Source: Candidatus Pantoea varia
GTDB taxonomy: Bacteria > Pseudomonadota > Gammaproteobacteria > Enterobacterales > Enterobacteriaceae
NCBI RefSeq assembly: GCF_900115075.1
Contig: NZ_FOVG01000002.1
Span: 434,001 to 498,000 of the forward strand
Length of the DNA stretch: 64,000 nt
Direction: 5' to 3'
Made by a program: the position numbers and the translations under genes. Within the stretch, counting starts at the first letter, position 1. The number at the start of each line of letters is the position of its first letter. The notes beneath the pieces were generated by a model. It had not been told where the DNA came from. It was given only the letters and a program-made list of their open reading frames with translations, and did no database searches. This document shows, piece by piece, positions 32,318 through 42,552 of this stretch.

Positions 32318-33258
32318 TCGGCAGGTGGCACGCCGAAATCGGGCGTGCCATCTTCCCGCCAGCTGAAATATTTCAGTCGGGTGTGGCGGTTCGGATCCCA
32401 CAACGGATCGCCCTCAATTTCAGTGTAGTTACGCGCGTGATAAACCAGCACGTCGCGTCCCGCCTCATCCTGAGTAAAGCTGTTATGACCCGGCCCATAT
32501 TGATGGTTGTCCCAGTTGGATACAAAGACCGGCCTGGCGGACTTTTGCCAGGCGGCAACATCGAGCGGATCAGCATCAGCGGCAATCGACAGTATCCCCA
32601 GACAGTAATTCTCATCGGTTGCACTAGCGGAGTAGGTCACAAACAGCCGATCGCCGTGACGAATCACCGCCGGTCCTTCATTCACGCTAAATCCTGCGCA
32701 TTCCCACTCATATTCTGGCCGACTCAGCATCACCGGCGTACCTTTCAGCGTCCAGGGATTCAGCAACTCAGCCAGGTAGAGATTTGAGTTGCCGGGAATC
32801 AATGGATCTTTCTGCGCCCAGAGATACCAGTTTTTGCCCTGATGCACGAAGTGGGTGGCATCCAGGGAGAAGCTGTCGAACTGGCTGAAGACCCGGCGGC
32901 AGGGCTGCCATTCGCCCTGCAACGGATCTGCCGTCTCACACACCAGCGCATACATCCGGTGCTGAAACAGTCCCTCTTTGATCTCCCGCGTCGGCGCTGC
33001 CGCGAAATAGATAACCCACTGGCCGTCAATGTTGTGCAATTCGGGTGCCCAGATTAACTCGCTGCAGGGGCCGCTCTCAGGCTTACGCCAGACCACGACG
33101 GGTTCCGCGCTGCGCAGACCCGCCAGCGTTGTGGCGCGGCGGATCTCCAGCCGGTCATACTCGGGCACCGAGGCCACAAAGTAGTAGTGCTGTTCATGGC
33201 GCAGGATAAAGGGGTCGGCGCGCTGCTCGATAAAAGGATTGGGCAAGATTGCGGTCAT
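32299..33258 (-). CDS. glycoside hydrolase family 43 protein
   Basis: This is a five-bladed propeller glycosidase of the GH43 type, a family of beta-xylosidases and alpha-L-arabinofuranosidases. The 319-residue product has no signal peptide, so it should act in the cytoplasm on imported oligosaccharide. The three acidic catalytic positions are visible: Asp15 (RADPF), Asp133 (SLDATHF) and Glu194 (VNEGPAV). Its start overlaps the transporter stop by ATGA, so the two are an operon. Likely substrates are arabino- or xylo-oligosaccharides; the exact specificity cannot be read. Confidence 0.88.
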   Translation of the reverse strand: MTAILPNPFIEQRADPFILRHEQHYYFVASVPEYDRLEIRRATTLAGLRSAEPVVVWRKPESGPCSELIWAPELHNIDGQWVIYFAAAPTREIKEGLFQHRMYALVCETADPLQGEWQPCRRVFSQFDSFSLDATHFVHQGKNWYLWAQKDPLIPGNSNLYLAELLNPWTLKGTPVMLSRPEYEWECAGFSVNEGPAVIRHGDRLFVTYSASATDENYCLGILSIAADADPLDVAAWQKSARPVFVSNWDNHQYGPGHNSFTQDEAGRDVLVYHARNYTEIEGDPLWDPNRHTRLKYFSWREDGTPDFGVPPADYTSVP

Positions 33259-34667
33259 TTAACATCTCCGGTTGGCGTAGCAGCACCGTCGCGCAGGCGA
33301 ACAGTGTGTAACTCATGGAAGTTTTCGCGGCGCAGCGCGAGATCCTGCTGAATGGTAATCATCATTTTGCGGTCGACCTTCATCAGTCGCACCACACCGG
33401 CGGTAATCAGATAGCCGACGCCTGGAATAATGGTGAAGAGCAGCATGATGCCGTTAATCGCCTCAGGCGACTGCTGTTTAGCGCCCGCATTGTAGCCATA
33501 GATCGACAGCAGAAAGCCGACCATTGCACCGGCGACCGCCAGTCCCACTTTGAGGAAGAACAGGTTGCCGGAGAAGCTGATGCCAGTGATGCGCTTGCCG
33601 GTTTTCCACTCGCCGTAGTCATCCACATCCGCCATCAGCGACCAGTGCAGCGGAGAGGGGATCTGATGCAGGATATTCAGTACAAAGTAGGCGACTACCA
33701 CCATCACGGTGGCGTGAGGATCGATCCAGTAAAAGCCGCTGGAGAAGAGCGCCAGCGCGATATTGGTCCAGAAGAAGACTTTGAGTTTGCACCAGCGATC
33801 CGTGAGCAGTTTTGCCAGCGTACTGCCGACCATCATGCCAATCACCCCCAGGCTGATAAACAGCGTGGCGAAGTGCGTGGACTGACCCATGACCCAGGTC
33901 ACGTAATACATGGTGGCCGCCATGCGGATGAAGCCAGGACAGACGTTACAGAAGGTCAGCAGCAGAATGCGCACCCACTGGTCATTCTTCCAGACGTCAC
34001 GCAGATCTTTTTTCAGGTCATCATTGCTCGGTACAGCAGGGCGGATACGTTCCCGTACCGTGGCAAAGCAGAACAGAAACATCGCCAGGCCAATCGTGGC
34101 CAGCACCGCCATCGCCATCTGGTAGCCGCGTGCTTTATCTTCGCCACCAAACCACTCTGCCATCGGCAGCAGCGACAGAGAAAGTATCAGCGTGGCGATG
34201 CCGACCATGACAAAACGGTATGACTGGCAGGAGACGCGCTCACCGGGATCGTTGGTAATCACGCCGCCCAGCGAGCAATAAGGAATGTTAATCGCGGTAT
34301 ACGTCAGCGACATCAGGAAGTAGGTGACGAACGCCCAGATCACCTTGTTGTGGTAGGTCCAGTCAGGCGTGGTGAACATCAGCACGCTGAAGACGACATA
34401 CGGAACGGAAACCCACAGCAGCCACGGACGAAAACGGCCCCAGCGACTCTGGGTGCGATCGGCGATGGCGCCCATAATCGGATCGGTGACCGCATCCAGT
34501 ACTCTGACGGAAAGCAACAGCGTTCCTACCAGCGCCGGGGCCAGTCCGAAAACATCGGTATAGAAGTAGTTAAGGAACAGCATGATGGCACCGCCAATCA
34601 TATTGCATCCGGCATCACCCATGCCATATCCCAGTTTTTCCCGAAATGGGAGGGCTGTACCTTTCAT
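33255..34667 (-). CDS. glycoside-pentoside-hexuronide:cation symporter (MFS/GPH family)
   Basis: This is a sodium- or proton-coupled sugar symporter of the GPH family (MelB, XynP, YicJ, UidB relatives). It has 470 residues with about 12 membrane segments. The GPH signatures are FREKLGYGMGDAGCN at the N-terminus, the VLDAVTDPIMGAIADRTQSRWGRFRPWLLW region, and a middle segment with SLMADVDDYGEWKTGKR. It is translationally coupled to the GH43 gene, suggesting import followed by hydrolysis. No regulator is adjacent. Confidence 0.9.
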   Translation of the reverse strand: MKGTALPFREKLGYGMGDAGCNMIGGAIMLFLNYFYTDVFGLAPALVGTLLLSVRVLDAVTDPIMGAIADRTQSRWGRFRPWLLWVSVPYVVFSVLMFTTPDWTYHNKVIWAFVTYFLMSLTYTAINIPYCSLGGVITNDPGERVSCQSYRFVMVGIATLILSLSLLPMAEWFGGEDKARGYQMAMAVLATIGLAMFLFCFATVRERIRPAVPSNDDLKKDLRDVWKNDQWVRILLLTFCNVCPGFIRMAATMYYVTWVMGQSTHFATLFISLGVIGMMVGSTLAKLLTDRWCKLKVFFWTNIALALFSSGFYWIDPHATVMVVVAYFVLNILHQIPSPLHWSLMADVDDYGEWKTGKRITGISFSGNLFFLKVGLAVAGAMVGFLLSIYGYNAGAKQQSPEAINGIMLLFTIIPGVGYLITAGVVRLMKVDRKMMITIQQDLALRRENFHELHTVRLRDGAATPTGDVK

Positions 34668-34770
34668 GGTTTTCTCCTGCGCATCCAGTGTGAACAGGAA
34701 TTATTGTCAGGAAATCAGCGAGATGAACGGGAGTAATTGGTTACAGAGATGGACAAAACAGGCGGGCGTA

Positions 34771-34810
34771 AAAAAATGTGAACTGACACGCAAGAGAGAG
34801 CCAGTTCACA
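34771..34810 (-). terminator. intrinsic terminator of the microcin-like gene
   Basis: On the minus strand, TGTGAACTG (complement of 34802-34810) pairs with CAGTTCACA (complement of 34777-34785) and runs into six T (34776-34771). It is 33 bases beyond the small peptide gene, showing that this gene is its own transcript. Confidence 0.85.
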
Positions 34811-34843
34811 TCTGTTTTGGGAAGGTATTTTCGATGTGATGTA

Positions 34844-35086
34844 TCAGGCGGCGGTGACCTTGCTTTCTACCAGCCCGCCAACGAGACTACCAATCCAGCC
34901 GCCAATGTTGCTGAAGAAGTTGCTGGAAATGGGCGCGATAAAACCGGAAATAAAGGGAATTGGAAATAAAGAGCCTAGCGAAGTACCGATTATTGAACCG
35001 ACCTGCTTACCCACGGTCGTGGTGATATTCTGAATCATGCCACCACCGCTGACAGCCATAATTTCTGATGCTGCTAATTCACGCAT
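34844..35086 (-). CDS. putative class II microcin/bacteriocin precursor with double-glycine leader
   Basis: This is an 80-residue peptide. The N-terminus MRELAASEIMAVSGG is a typical double-glycine leader (MREL, ExxxVSGG), which C39-peptidase ABC exporters cleave after GG. The predicted mature peptide of 65 residues (from GMIQNITTT) is rich in Gly, Ser, Ile and Phe, has GxxxG-like spacing (GSIIGTSLGS, GGWIGSLVGG), has no cysteine, and is almost uncharged. AAGGA lies 9 bases upstream and a strong terminator follows. No immunity or export gene is adjacent, so it would need exporters elsewhere. The leader logic is family knowledge; activity is inference. Confidence 0.65.
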   Translation of the reverse strand: MRELAASEIMAVSGGGMIQNITTTVGKQVGSIIGTSLGSLFPIPFISGFIAPISSNFFSNIGGWIGSLVGGLVESKVTAA

Positions 35087-35170
35087 AATTACTTGTCCTT
35101 ATTGTGTTAAAAACAGGGAAAAATTATCAGCTTCAGTCAGAAATAAATATAGTAATCCAGCTAAAGTAGC

Positions 35171-35194
35171 CGGTGCGCATGACTGCACGCACCG
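35171..35194 (-). terminator. possible terminator after aroP
   Basis: The 7-bp arms CGGTGCG (35171-35177) and CGCACCG (35188-35194) lie 8 bases beyond the aroP stop. No U-tract follows on the minus strand, so this is a weak call. Confidence 0.35.
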
Positions 35195-35201
35195 ACTGCA
35201 A

Positions 35202-36557
35202 TCAGGCTTTCTGCGTCTGGTTCTTAATAAAGTAACCAATACCCAGAATCACCAGCCAGACCGGGATGAGCCAGACGGAGATAGCCATGCCCGGCGTGGT
35301 CGCCATCAGCACCAGAATCCCTGCCAGGAAGATCAGGCAAATCCAGTTACCTGCCGGATAGAGCAGCGCTTTAAAGCGGGTTGTGACGCCCTGCTGATCT
35401 TTTTTACGGCGGAACTTGAGGTGTGCCAGGCTGATCATCGCCCAGTTGATGACCAGCGCGGAGACCACCAGCGACATCAGCAGGCCAAACGCTTCACCCG
35501 GCATCAGGTAGTTGATCAGTACGCACAGCGCAGTGGCGACAGCCGAGACCAGAATTGTTAACACCGGAACACCGCGACGATCGACTTTCAGCAGCGCTTT
35601 CGGCGCATTGCCCTGCTGTGCCAGACCAAACAGCATGCGGCTGTTGCAGTAAACGCAGCTGTTATAGACCGACAGAGCCGCCGTCAGGATGACCACGTTC
35701 AGCGCATTCGCCACCATGGCATCGCCCAGTTCGTGGAAGATAAAGACAAACGGGCTGACTTCTGAGGTGACGCGGGTCCATGGCATCAGTGACAGCAGGA
35801 CCGCCAGCGAACCAATGTAGAAAATCAGGATACGCCACAGCACCTGGTTGGTCGCTTTTGGAATGCTCACTTCCGGGTTATCCGCTTCAGCGGCGGTGAT
35901 ACCCACCAGCTCCAGACCCCCAAATGAGAACATGATAATCGCCATGACGGTGACCAGACCGCCGATGCCATGCGGGAAGAAGCCGCCCTGTTCCCACAGG
36001 TTGCGCACCGTCGCCTGCGGACCGGCGTGACCGCTGAACAGCAGCCAGCCGCCGAACAGGATCATGCCAATCACTGCCACTACTTTAATGATGGCGAACC
36101 AGAACTCCATCTCACCGAACACTTTTACGTTGGTCAGGTTGATGGCGTTGATCATCACGAAGAAGATGGCGGCTGACGCCCAGGTCGGGAAGTCTGGCCA
36201 CCAGAACTGGACATATTTGCCGACGGCAGTGAGTTCCGCCATAGCAACCAGCACATAGAGCACCCAGTAGTTCCAGCCCGAGGCGAAGCCTGCGAAGTTG
36301 CCCCAATATTTATAGGCAAAGTGGCTGAAGCTGCCGGCAACCGGCTCTTCCACGACCATCTCGCCCAGCTGGCGCATAATTAAAAAGGCAATAAAACCGG
36401 CAATCGCATAACCCAGAATGACGGCCGGTCCGGCGGATTCAATGACCGATGCACTGCCCAGAAACAGGCCGGTTCCCACTGCACCACCCAGCGCGATGAG
36501 CTGAATATGGCGGTTCTTGAGACCACGTTTCAGCGCTTCGCCTTGCTGTTGTTCCAT
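35202..36557 (-). CDS. aroP: aromatic amino acid transporter AroP
   Basis: AroP is an inner-membrane proton symporter of the amino acid transporter (APC) superfamily for Phe, Tyr and Trp. The 451-residue protein has 12 predicted helices and the family signature GGAVGTGLFLGSASVIESAGP near residue 25. It matches E. coli AroP in sequence and in its position divergent from pdhR. A TyrR box 46 bases upstream of the ATG supports the aromatic assignment. It could be a close paralogue such as PheP, but the location favours AroP. Confidence 0.9.
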   Translation of the reverse strand: MEQQQGEALKRGLKNRHIQLIALGGAVGTGLFLGSASVIESAGPAVILGYAIAGFIAFLIMRQLGEMVVEEPVAGSFSHFAYKYWGNFAGFASGWNYWVLYVLVAMAELTAVGKYVQFWWPDFPTWASAAIFFVMINAINLTNVKVFGEMEFWFAIIKVVAVIGMILFGGWLLFSGHAGPQATVRNLWEQGGFFPHGIGGLVTVMAIIMFSFGGLELVGITAAEADNPEVSIPKATNQVLWRILIFYIGSLAVLLSLMPWTRVTSEVSPFVFIFHELGDAMVANALNVVILTAALSVYNSCVYCNSRMLFGLAQQGNAPKALLKVDRRGVPVLTILVSAVATALCVLINYLMPGEAFGLLMSLVVSALVINWAMISLAHLKFRRKKDQQGVTTRFKALLYPAGNWICLIFLAGILVLMATTPGMAISVWLIPVWLVILGIGYFIKNQTQKA

Positions 36558-36602
36558 ACAAACCTCGTGATGTTTTTATTCTTCGTTCGCAGCGCAATCC
36601 GC

Positions 36603-36641
36603 TGTAATGAAGGAGTTACAATAACGTATTGATTATTTTAC
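36603..36641 (-). promoter_or_regulatory. tandem TyrR boxes upstream of aroP
   Basis: TGTAA (36603-36607) and TTACA (36616-36620) separated by 8 bases exactly fit the strong TyrR box. A second weaker G-N14-C element (36626-36641) lies 22 bases away in phase. Strong-weak tandem boxes are known at E. coli aroP. The position suits TyrR repression of aroP. Confidence 0.65.
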
Positions 36642-36977
36642 GGTATCTGGCGTGCTGAATGCGGCCATTTGCTACCCTGGCGACAAGAATAGTGATAAGC
36701 GATTCGCTTTGCACCTGCTTTCGCCTTTCGTGCTGAGAGTTGACTGAAAAAACGCCGCCCTGGTCACGTCTGCCTAGAGAAACTTCTGCCATGAAATTCC
36801 TATAATGACGAATAGCTTTCACTTATGGTTGCCGCGCTACGCAGGCGCTAAGCGGGTGTAAGGTTTGGTAAAAGTGCATTTGTTTAACATTTGCGGTAAC
36901 GCGATATTTTCATTTTTTTAACCGCAAGTTAGCGCCAGCAGGGGCTTTGGGGCAGGGGGAATGTCGCAGACACCATA
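36642..36977. other. aroP-pdhR intergenic region
   Basis: This is a non-coding stretch between divergent aroP and pdhR. It holds an inverted repeat, TTGCGGT (36891-36897) with ACCGCAA (36921-36927), enclosing 23 AT-rich bases. I see no supported gene; a 68-codon minus-strand frame at 36616-36822 runs through the TyrR boxes. Confidence 0.5.
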
Positions 36978-37006
36978 TAGACACAAGGTGAATACTTTGT
37001 TACTTT
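36978..37006 (+). promoter_or_regulatory. pdhR promoter
   Basis: TAGACA (36978-36983) and TACTTT (37001-37006) are separated by 17 bases. The stretch AAGGTGAATACTTTGTTAC is shared with the E. coli pdhR promoter as I remember it, which supports the call. It drives pdhR-aceEF. Confidence 0.7.
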
Positions 37007-37022
37007 ACCGGCACCTCTTTGC

Positions 37023-37039
37023 AATTGGTATTACCAATT
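37023..37039 (+). promoter_or_regulatory. PdhR operator
   Basis: AATTGGTATTACCAATT is a perfect match to the PdhR consensus AATTGGT-N3-ACCAATT. It lies just downstream of the predicted pdhR transcription start, where PdhR binding blocks transcription until pyruvate releases it. Confidence 0.92.
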
Positions 37040-37072
37040 TACTCCGGACGACAGGCTTAATAAGAAGGGATG

Positions 37073-37837
37073 ATGGCTTACAGTAAGATTCGCCAACCTA
37101 AGCTCTCCGACGCTATCGAGCAACAGCTCGAATCCCTGATTATGGAAGGGACGTTGCGCCCGGGAGAGAAGCTGCTGCCTGAGCGCGAACTCGCCAAACA
37201 ATTCGATGTCTCACGTCCGTCTCTCCGCGAAGCGATCCAGCGTTTAGAAGCGAAAGGATTATTGCTGCGCCGACAGGGTGGCGGAACGTTCGTGCAGGAG
37301 AATCTCTGGCAAAGCTTAAGCGATCCACTCGTTGAGCTGCTCGCCGGCCATCCGGAATCCCAGTTTGATCTGCTGGAAACGCGCCATGCCTTAGAAGGCA
37401 TCGCCGCCTATTACGCGGCACTGCGCGGCACAGAGGAAGACCTGCTGCGCATTCGTGACTGCCATGTGAATATCCAGCAGGCGCAGGACAGCGGCGATTT
37501 AGACGCCGAAGCGGACGCAGTGATGCAGTATCAGATCGCTGTCACAGAAGCGGCCCATAATGTAGTGCTTTTACATTTGCTACGCTCAATGGGCCCTATG
37601 CTGGAACAAAACGTCCGTCAGAATTTCGAATTGCTCTACTCGCGCCGGGAAATGCTGGCAAAAGTGAGCGGTCACCGCGCCAGAATCTTTGAGGCGATTG
37701 TGGCCCGTGAGCCAGAAAAAGCGCGCGAGGCTTCACACCGTCACCTGGCGTTCATAGAGGAAATCTTGCTGGACAGAAGTCGGGAGCAGAGCCGTCGAGA
37801 ACGCTCCCTGCGTCGTTTACAGCAACGTAAGGAATAA
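37073..37837 (+). CDS. pdhR: pyruvate-responsive repressor PdhR (GntR/FadR family)
   Basis: PdhR represses the pyruvate dehydrogenase operon and is inactivated by pyruvate. I chose the second ATG of ATGATG (37073), which has the better distance from GAAGGG and gives 254 residues starting [13 protein letters not shown], as in E. coli. The GntR winged helix is at residues 9-75 ([29 protein letters not shown]) and is followed by an FCD effector domain. It is autoregulated through the upstream operator and leads the aceEF operon. Confidence 0.96.
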   Translation: MAYSKIRQPKLSDAIEQQLESLIMEGTLRPGEKLLPERELAKQFDVSRPSLREAIQRLEAKGLLLRRQGGGTFVQENLWQSLSDPLVELLAGHPESQFDLLETRHALEGIAAYYAALRGTEEDLLRIRDCHVNIQQAQDSGDLDAEADAVMQYQIAVTEAAHNVVLLHLLRSMGPMLEQNVRQNFELLYSRREMLAKVSGHRARIFEAIVAREPEKAREASHRHLAFIEEILLDRSREQSRRERSLRRLQQRKE

Positions 37838-37938
37838 CGTGCGACAAAGATCGTACTGACATCAGACGAGCCTGCCGGCATCTGCTTTAACAGGCTCCCG
37901 ATTATTCAACGTATTAGACACAGATAAGGAACACACCC

Positions 37939-40605
37939 ATGTCAGAACGTTTACACAATGACGTGGATCCGATTGAAACTCGTGACTGGCTACAGGCGAT
38001 CGAATCGGTCATCCGTGAAGAAGGTGTTGAACGTGCACAGTATCTGATTGATCAGGTACTGGGTGCAGCCCGCAAAGGCGGCGTAAAAGTGGCTGCAGGA
38101 TCTTCTGCAATCAGCAACTACATCAACTCTATTGCCGTTGAAGATGAACCCGATTATCCGGGCAACACCTCTCTTGAACGTCGTATCCGTTCCGCAATCC
38201 GCTGGAACGCCATCATGTCGGTGCTGCGCGCATCGAAGAAAGATCTGGAACTCGGTGGCCACATGTCCTCCTTCCAGTCTTCTGCAACGATTTATGAAGT
38301 GTGCTTCAACCACTTCTTCCGCGCGCGCAGTGAGAAGGATGGCGGCGATCTGGTCTATTTCCAGGGCCACATCTCTCCAGGCATCTATGCTCGTGCGTTC
38401 CTTGAAGGTCGCCTGACTGAAGATCAGATGAATAACTTCCGTCAGGAAGTTGCTGGTAAAGGCCTCTCTTCTTATCCGCACCCGAAATTAATGCCGGAAT
38501 TCTGGCAGTTCCCGACCGTATCAATGGGTCTGGGTCCGTTGTCTGCTATCTATCAGGCGAAGTTCCTGAAGTATCTGGAACACCGTGGCCTGAAAGACAC
38601 CTCTGCTCAGACCGTTTACGCCTTCCTGGGTGATGGCGAGATGGATGAGCCAGAATCTAAAGGTGCGATCACCATCGCCACCCGTGAAAAACTGGATAAC
38701 CTGGTCTTCATCATCAACTGCAACCTGCAGCGTCTGGATGGCCCGGTAACCGGTAATGGTAAGATCATCAACGAGCTGGAAGGCATCTTTGCCGGTGCTG
38801 GCTGGGAAGTGATCAAGGTCATCTGGGGCGGTCGCTGGGATGAGCTGCTGCGCAAAGATACCAGCGGCAAGCTGATTCAGCTGATGAACGAAACTGTCGA
38901 CGGTGACTACCAGACCTTCAAATCCCGTGATGGTGCCTATGTGCGTGAGCACTTCTTTGGCAAATATCCGGAAACCGCTGCGCTGGTTAAAGATATGTCC
39001 GATGATGAAATCTGGGCATTGAACCGTGGCGGCCACGATCCGAAGAAAATCTACGCGGCGCTGAAAAAAGCGCAGGACACCAAAGGCAAGCCAGTACTGA
39101 TCCTGGCGCATACCATCAAAGGTTATGGTATGGGCGACACCGCGGAGGGCAAAAACATTGCCCACCAGGTGAAGAAGATGAACATGGATGGCGTGCGCTA
39201 TATCCGTGATCGCTTCAACGTGCCGGTTGCTGATGACAAAATCGAATCACTGCCGTACGTGACCTTCGAAAAAGGCTCAGAAGAGCATGCTTATCTGCAC
39301 GGTCAGCGTGAGAAGTTAGGCGGTTACCTGCCAACGCGTCAGCCTAAGTTCACTGAAAAGCTGGAAATGCCAGCACTCGAAGAGTTCAGTGCGCTGCTGG
39401 ATGAGCAGAACAAAGAGATCTCGACCACTATCGCCTTTGTGCGTGCCCTGAACGTGATGCTGAAGAACAAGTCGATCAAAGATCGTCTGGTTCCGATCCT
39501 CGCTGATGAAGCGCGTACCTTTGGTATGGAAGGTCTGTTCCGTCAGATTGGTATCTACAGCCCGAACGGTCAGCAGTACACCCCGCAGGACCGCGAGCAG
39601 GTTGCCTACTACAAAGAAGACGAGAAAGGCCAGATTCTGCAGGAAGGGATCAACGAGCTGGGCGCAGGTTCATCCTGGCTGGCTGCGGCGACCTCTTACA
39701 GCACCAACAACCTGCCGATGATTCCGTTCTACATCTATTACTCGATGTTCGGCTTCCAGCGTATCGGCGATCTGATGTGGCTGGCGGGCGACCAACAGGC
39801 GCGCGGTTTCCTGGTCGGCGGTACCTCAGGTCGTACTACTCTGAACGGCGAAGGTCTGCAGCATGAAGATGGTCACAGCCATATTCAGTCTCTGACTATC
39901 CCGAACTGTATCTCTTACGATCCTTCTTACGCTTATGAAGTCGCAGTCATCATGCATGACGGTCTGGTGCGTATGTATGGCGAAGCGCAGGAGAACGTTT
40001 ACTACTACATCACTACGCTGAACGAAAACTACCATATGCCAGCAATGCCGCAGGGCGTTGAAGAGGGTATCCGTAAGGGTATCTACAAGCTGGAAACGGT
40101 AGAAGGCAGCAAAGGTAAAGTGCAGCTGCTGGGCTCAGGTTCTATCCTGCGTCACGTTCGTGAAGCTGCGCAGATCCTGGCGAAAGACTACGGTATCGGC
40201 TCTGATGTCTACAGCGTGACCTCGTTCACCGAACTGGCCCGTGATGGCCAGGATTGTGAGCGCTGGAACATGCTGCATCCAACAGAAGAAGCGCGCGTAC
40301 CTTACATCGCTCAGGTGATGAACGACGCACCTGCTGTTGCTTCAACCGACTATATGAAACTGTTCGCTGAGCAGGTTCGTAGCTATGTCCCAGCCAGCGA
40401 TTATCGCGTACTGGGTACCGATGGCTTTGGTCGCTCTGACAGCCGTGAGAATCTGCGTCATCACTTCGAAGTTGATGCATCTTATGTGGTGGTTGCCGCG
40501 CTGGGTGAGCTGGCTAAACGCGGCGAGATCGAGAAGAAAGTGGTTGCAGACGCGATCACCAAATTCAGTATCGATGCCGATAAAGTTAACCCGCGTCTGG
40601 CTTAA
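37939..40605 (+). CDS. aceE: pyruvate dehydrogenase E1 component AceE
   Basis: AceE is the thiamine-diphosphate E1 subunit that decarboxylates pyruvate and acetylates the lipoyl groups of AceF. It has 888 residues (E. coli 887). The ThDP motif [12 protein letters not shown] through [13 protein letters not shown] starts near residue 230. The N-terminal segment ([24 protein letters not shown]) that docks to E2 is conserved. It lies 101 bases after pdhR and 14 before aceF. Confidence 0.98.
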   Translation: MSERLHNDVDPIETRDWLQAIESVIREEGVERAQYLIDQVLGAARKGGVKVAAGSSAISNYINSIAVEDEPDYPGNTSLERRIRSAIRWNAIMSVLRASKKDLELGGHMSSFQSSATIYEVCFNHFFRARSEKDGGDLVYFQGHISPGIYARAFLEGRLTEDQMNNFRQEVAGKGLSSYPHPKLMPEFWQFPTVSMGLGPLSAIYQAKFLKYLEHRGLKDTSAQTVYAFLGDGEMDEPESKGAITIATREKLDNLVFIINCNLQRLDGPVTGNGKIINELEGIFAGAGWEVIKVIWGGRWDELLRKDTSGKLIQLMNETVDGDYQTFKSRDGAYVREHFFGKYPETAALVKDMSDDEIWALNRGGHDPKKIYAALKKAQDTKGKPVLILAHTIKGYGMGDTAEGKNIAHQVKKMNMDGVRYIRDRFNVPVADDKIESLPYVTFEKGSEEHAYLHGQREKLGGYLPTRQPKFTEKLEMPALEEFSALLDEQNKEISTTIAFVRALNVMLKNKSIKDRLVPILADEARTFGMEGLFRQIGIYSPNGQQYTPQDREQVAYYKEDEKGQILQEGINELGAGSSWLAAATSYSTNNLPMIPFYIYYSMFGFQRIGDLMWLAGDQQARGFLVGGTSGRTTLNGEGLQHEDGHSHIQSLTIPNCISYDPSYAYEVAVIMHDGLVRMYGEAQENVYYYITTLNENYHMPAMPQGVEEGIRKGIYKLETVEGSKGKVQLLGSGSILRHVREAAQILAKDYGIGSDVYSVTSFTELARDGQDCERWNMLHPTEEARVPYIAQVMNDAPAVASTDYMKLFAEQVRSYVPASDYRVLGTDGFGRSDSRENLRHHFEVDASYVVVAALGELAKRGEIEKKVVADAITKFSIDADKVNPRLA

Positions 40606-40619
40606 GAGGTAATAGAGTA

Positions 40620-41468
40620 ATGGCTATCGAAATTAAGGTACCGGATATCGGGTCTGACGAAGTTGAAGTCACCGAGATTCTGGTGAAAGTTGGCGACAAG
40701 GTGGAAGCCGAGCAGTCGCTGATCACCGTGGAAGGCGACAAAGCCTCAATGGAAGTGCCGTCGCCACAGGCTGGCGTAGTCAAAGAGATTAAAATCTCTA
40801 CCGGTGACAAAGTTGAGACCGGTTCGCTGATCATGGTGTTTGATGCGGAAGGCGCTGCGGAAGCAGCCCCTGCCGCCGCCGAAGAGAAAAAAGCGGATGC
40901 GGCGCCTGCGCCAGCCGCTGCTGCGGCCACTGCCAGCAAAGAAGTGGCTGTTCCGGATATCGGCGGTGACGAAGTCGAAGTCACTGAGATTCTGGTTAAG
41001 GTTGGCGACAAAGTCGAAGCCGAGCAGTCACTGATTGTGGTGGAAGGCGATAAAGCGTCAATGGAAGTCCCGGCACCGTTCGCGGGTGTGGTCAAAGAGA
41101 TCACCATTGCGACCGGCGACAAAGTCAGCACCGGTTCAGCCATCATGGTCTTTGAAGCAGAAGGCGCAGCACCGGCCTCTGATGCGAAGCCAGAAGTGAA
41201 AGAAGAAGCGGCATCGGCACCCGCCGCGGCTGCGGGCGCAAAAGACGTTAACGTTCCGGATATCGGCGGTGATGAAGTTGAAGTCACCGAGATCCTCGTT
41301 AAAGTTGGCGACAAAGTTGAAGCTGAGCAGTCACTGATCGTGGTTGAAGGCGACAAGGCCTCAATGGAAGTTCCGGCACCGTTTGCGGGTATCGTCAAAG
41401 AGCTGAAAGTCGCGACTGGCGATAAAGTCAGCACCGGCTCACTGATTATGGTCTTTGAAGTCGAAGGT
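40620..41468 (+). repeat. three tandem lipoyl-domain coding repeats in aceF
   Basis: Copies start near 40620, 40938 and 41241, each about 225-240 bases. Copies 2 and 3 are most similar (both encode [19 protein letters not shown]). This is the usual enterobacterial three-lipoyl arrangement and a possible site of recombination between copies. Confidence 0.9.
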
Positions 41469-42521
41469 GCTGCTCCGGCTGCCCCTGCGGCTGCGAAACA
41501 GGAAGCCGCACCGGCGCCTGCTGCCAAATCTGAAGCGAAAGCCGCGGCACCAGCTGCAGCTAAAGCGGACAGCAAAGGTGAGTTTGCAGAGAACGACGCT
41601 TACGTTCACGCGACTCCGGTGATCCGTCGCCTGGCGCGCGAGTTCGGTGTTAACCTGGCGAAAGTCAAAGGCACCGGCCGTAAAGGTCGAATTCTGAAAG
41701 AAGACGTGCAGACTTACGTGAAAGACGCCGTGAAACGCGCTGAAGCGGCGCCAGCTGCTGCCAGCGGCGGTGGTCTGCCAGGCATGCTGCCATGGCCGAA
41801 GGTCGATTTCAGTAAGTTTGGTGAAATCGAAGAAGTCGAGCTGGGTCGTATCCAGAAAATTTCTGGCGCGAACCTGAGCCGTAACTGGGTGATGATCCCG
41901 CACGTTACGCATTTCGACAAAACCGATATCACCGATCTGGAAGCTTTCCGTAAGCAGCAGAATGCTGAAGCTGAGAAGCGTAAGCTGGATGTGAAGTACA
42001 CCCCGGTGGTGTTCATCATGAAAGCGGTCGCAGCGGCGCTTGAGCAGATGCCACGCTTCAACAGTTCGCTGTCTGAAGATGCGCAGAAACTGACGCTGAA
42101 GAAATATATCAACATCGGTGTGGCGGTTGATACGCCAAATGGCCTGGTTGTTCCGGTCTTCAAAGACGTGAACAAAAAAGGCATCACCGAGCTGTCTCGT
42201 GAACTGATGGCGATTTCGAAGAAAGCGCGCGACGGTAAGCTGACAGCGGGCGACATGCAGGGCGGATGCTTCACTATATCCAGCCTGGGCGGCCTGGGAA
42301 CCACACACTTCGCGCCGATCGTTAACGCGCCGGAAGTGGCTATCCTGGGTGTCTCTAAATCGGCGATGGAGCCGGTGTGGAATGGTAAAGAGTTTACTCC
42401 GCGTCTGATGATGCCGATTTCTCTTTCCTTCGACCACCGCGTAATCGACGGTGCTGATGGTGCGAGATTCATTACTATCATCGGCAATATGTTGTCTGAC
42501 ATTCGTCGTTTAGTTATGTAA
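40620..42521 (+). CDS. aceF: dihydrolipoamide acetyltransferase E2 component AceF
   Basis: AceF forms the core of the pyruvate dehydrogenase complex and moves acetyl groups to CoA. The 633-residue product (E. coli 630) has three lipoyl domains with lipoylated Lys41, Lys145 and Lys246, each in [10 protein letters not shown]. Ala/Pro/Lys-rich linkers separate them. The E3-binding domain lies near residues 330-366 and the catalytic domain ends with DHRVIDG (His606, Asp610). A palindrome follows the stop. Confidence 0.97.
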   Translation: MAIEIKVPDIGSDEVEVTEILVKVGDKVEAEQSLITVEGDKASMEVPSPQAGVVKEIKISTGDKVETGSLIMVFDAEGAAEAAPAAAEEKKADAAPAPAAAAATASKEVAVPDIGGDEVEVTEILVKVGDKVEAEQSLIVVEGDKASMEVPAPFAGVVKEITIATGDKVSTGSAIMVFEAEGAAPASDAKPEVKEEAASAPAAAAGAKDVNVPDIGGDEVEVTEILVKVGDKVEAEQSLIVVEGDKASMEVPAPFAGIVKELKVATGDKVSTGSLIMVFEVEGAAPAAPAAAKQEAAPAPAAKSEAKAAAPAAAKADSKGEFAENDAYVHATPVIRRLAREFGVNLAKVKGTGRKGRILKEDVQTYVKDAVKRAEAAPAAASGGGLPGMLPWPKVDFSKFGEIEEVELGRIQKISGANLSRNWVMIPHVTHFDKTDITDLEAFRKQQNAEAEKRKLDVKYTPVVFIMKAVAAALEQMPRFNSSLSEDAQKLTLKKYINIGVAVDTPNGLVVPVFKDVNKKGITELSRELMAISKKARDGKLTAGDMQGGCFTISSLGGLGTTHFAPIVNAPEVAILGVSKSAMEPVWNGKEFTPRLMMPISLSFDHRVIDGADGARFITIIGNMLSDIRRLVM

Positions 42522-42528
42522 ATGTAAA

Positions 42529-42552
42529 GAAGGCCGGCATATGCCGGCCTTC
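42529..42552. terminator. perfect 24-base palindrome between aceF and lpdA
   Basis: GAAGGCCGGCAT is followed by its exact reverse complement. The stem is strong but the T-tract is poor. It probably attenuates or stabilises the aceEF 3' end, leaving lpdA mainly on its own promoter in the following 130 bases. Confidence 0.6.

Noticed and set aside
33315..34223. 302-codon plus-strand frame opposite the GPH transporter gene
   Set aside because: The His/Gln/Asp-rich product is the complement of a membrane-protein gene; no promoter or ribosome site.
36616..36822. 68-codon minus-strand frame upstream of aroP
   Set aside because: Overlaps the TyrR boxes, and no homologue is recognised.
40620..41468. 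Tandem duplication as a mobile or unstable repeat
   Set aside because: The three copies are the normal lipoyl domains of enterobacterial AceF.
40586..41575. 329-codon antisense frame in aceF
   Set aside because: Low-complexity Ala/Ser/Thr-rich mirror of the lipoyl repeats and linkers; not a gene.
41439..42437. 332-codon antisense frame in aceF
   Set aside because: Shadow of the AceF catalytic domain; no start signal.
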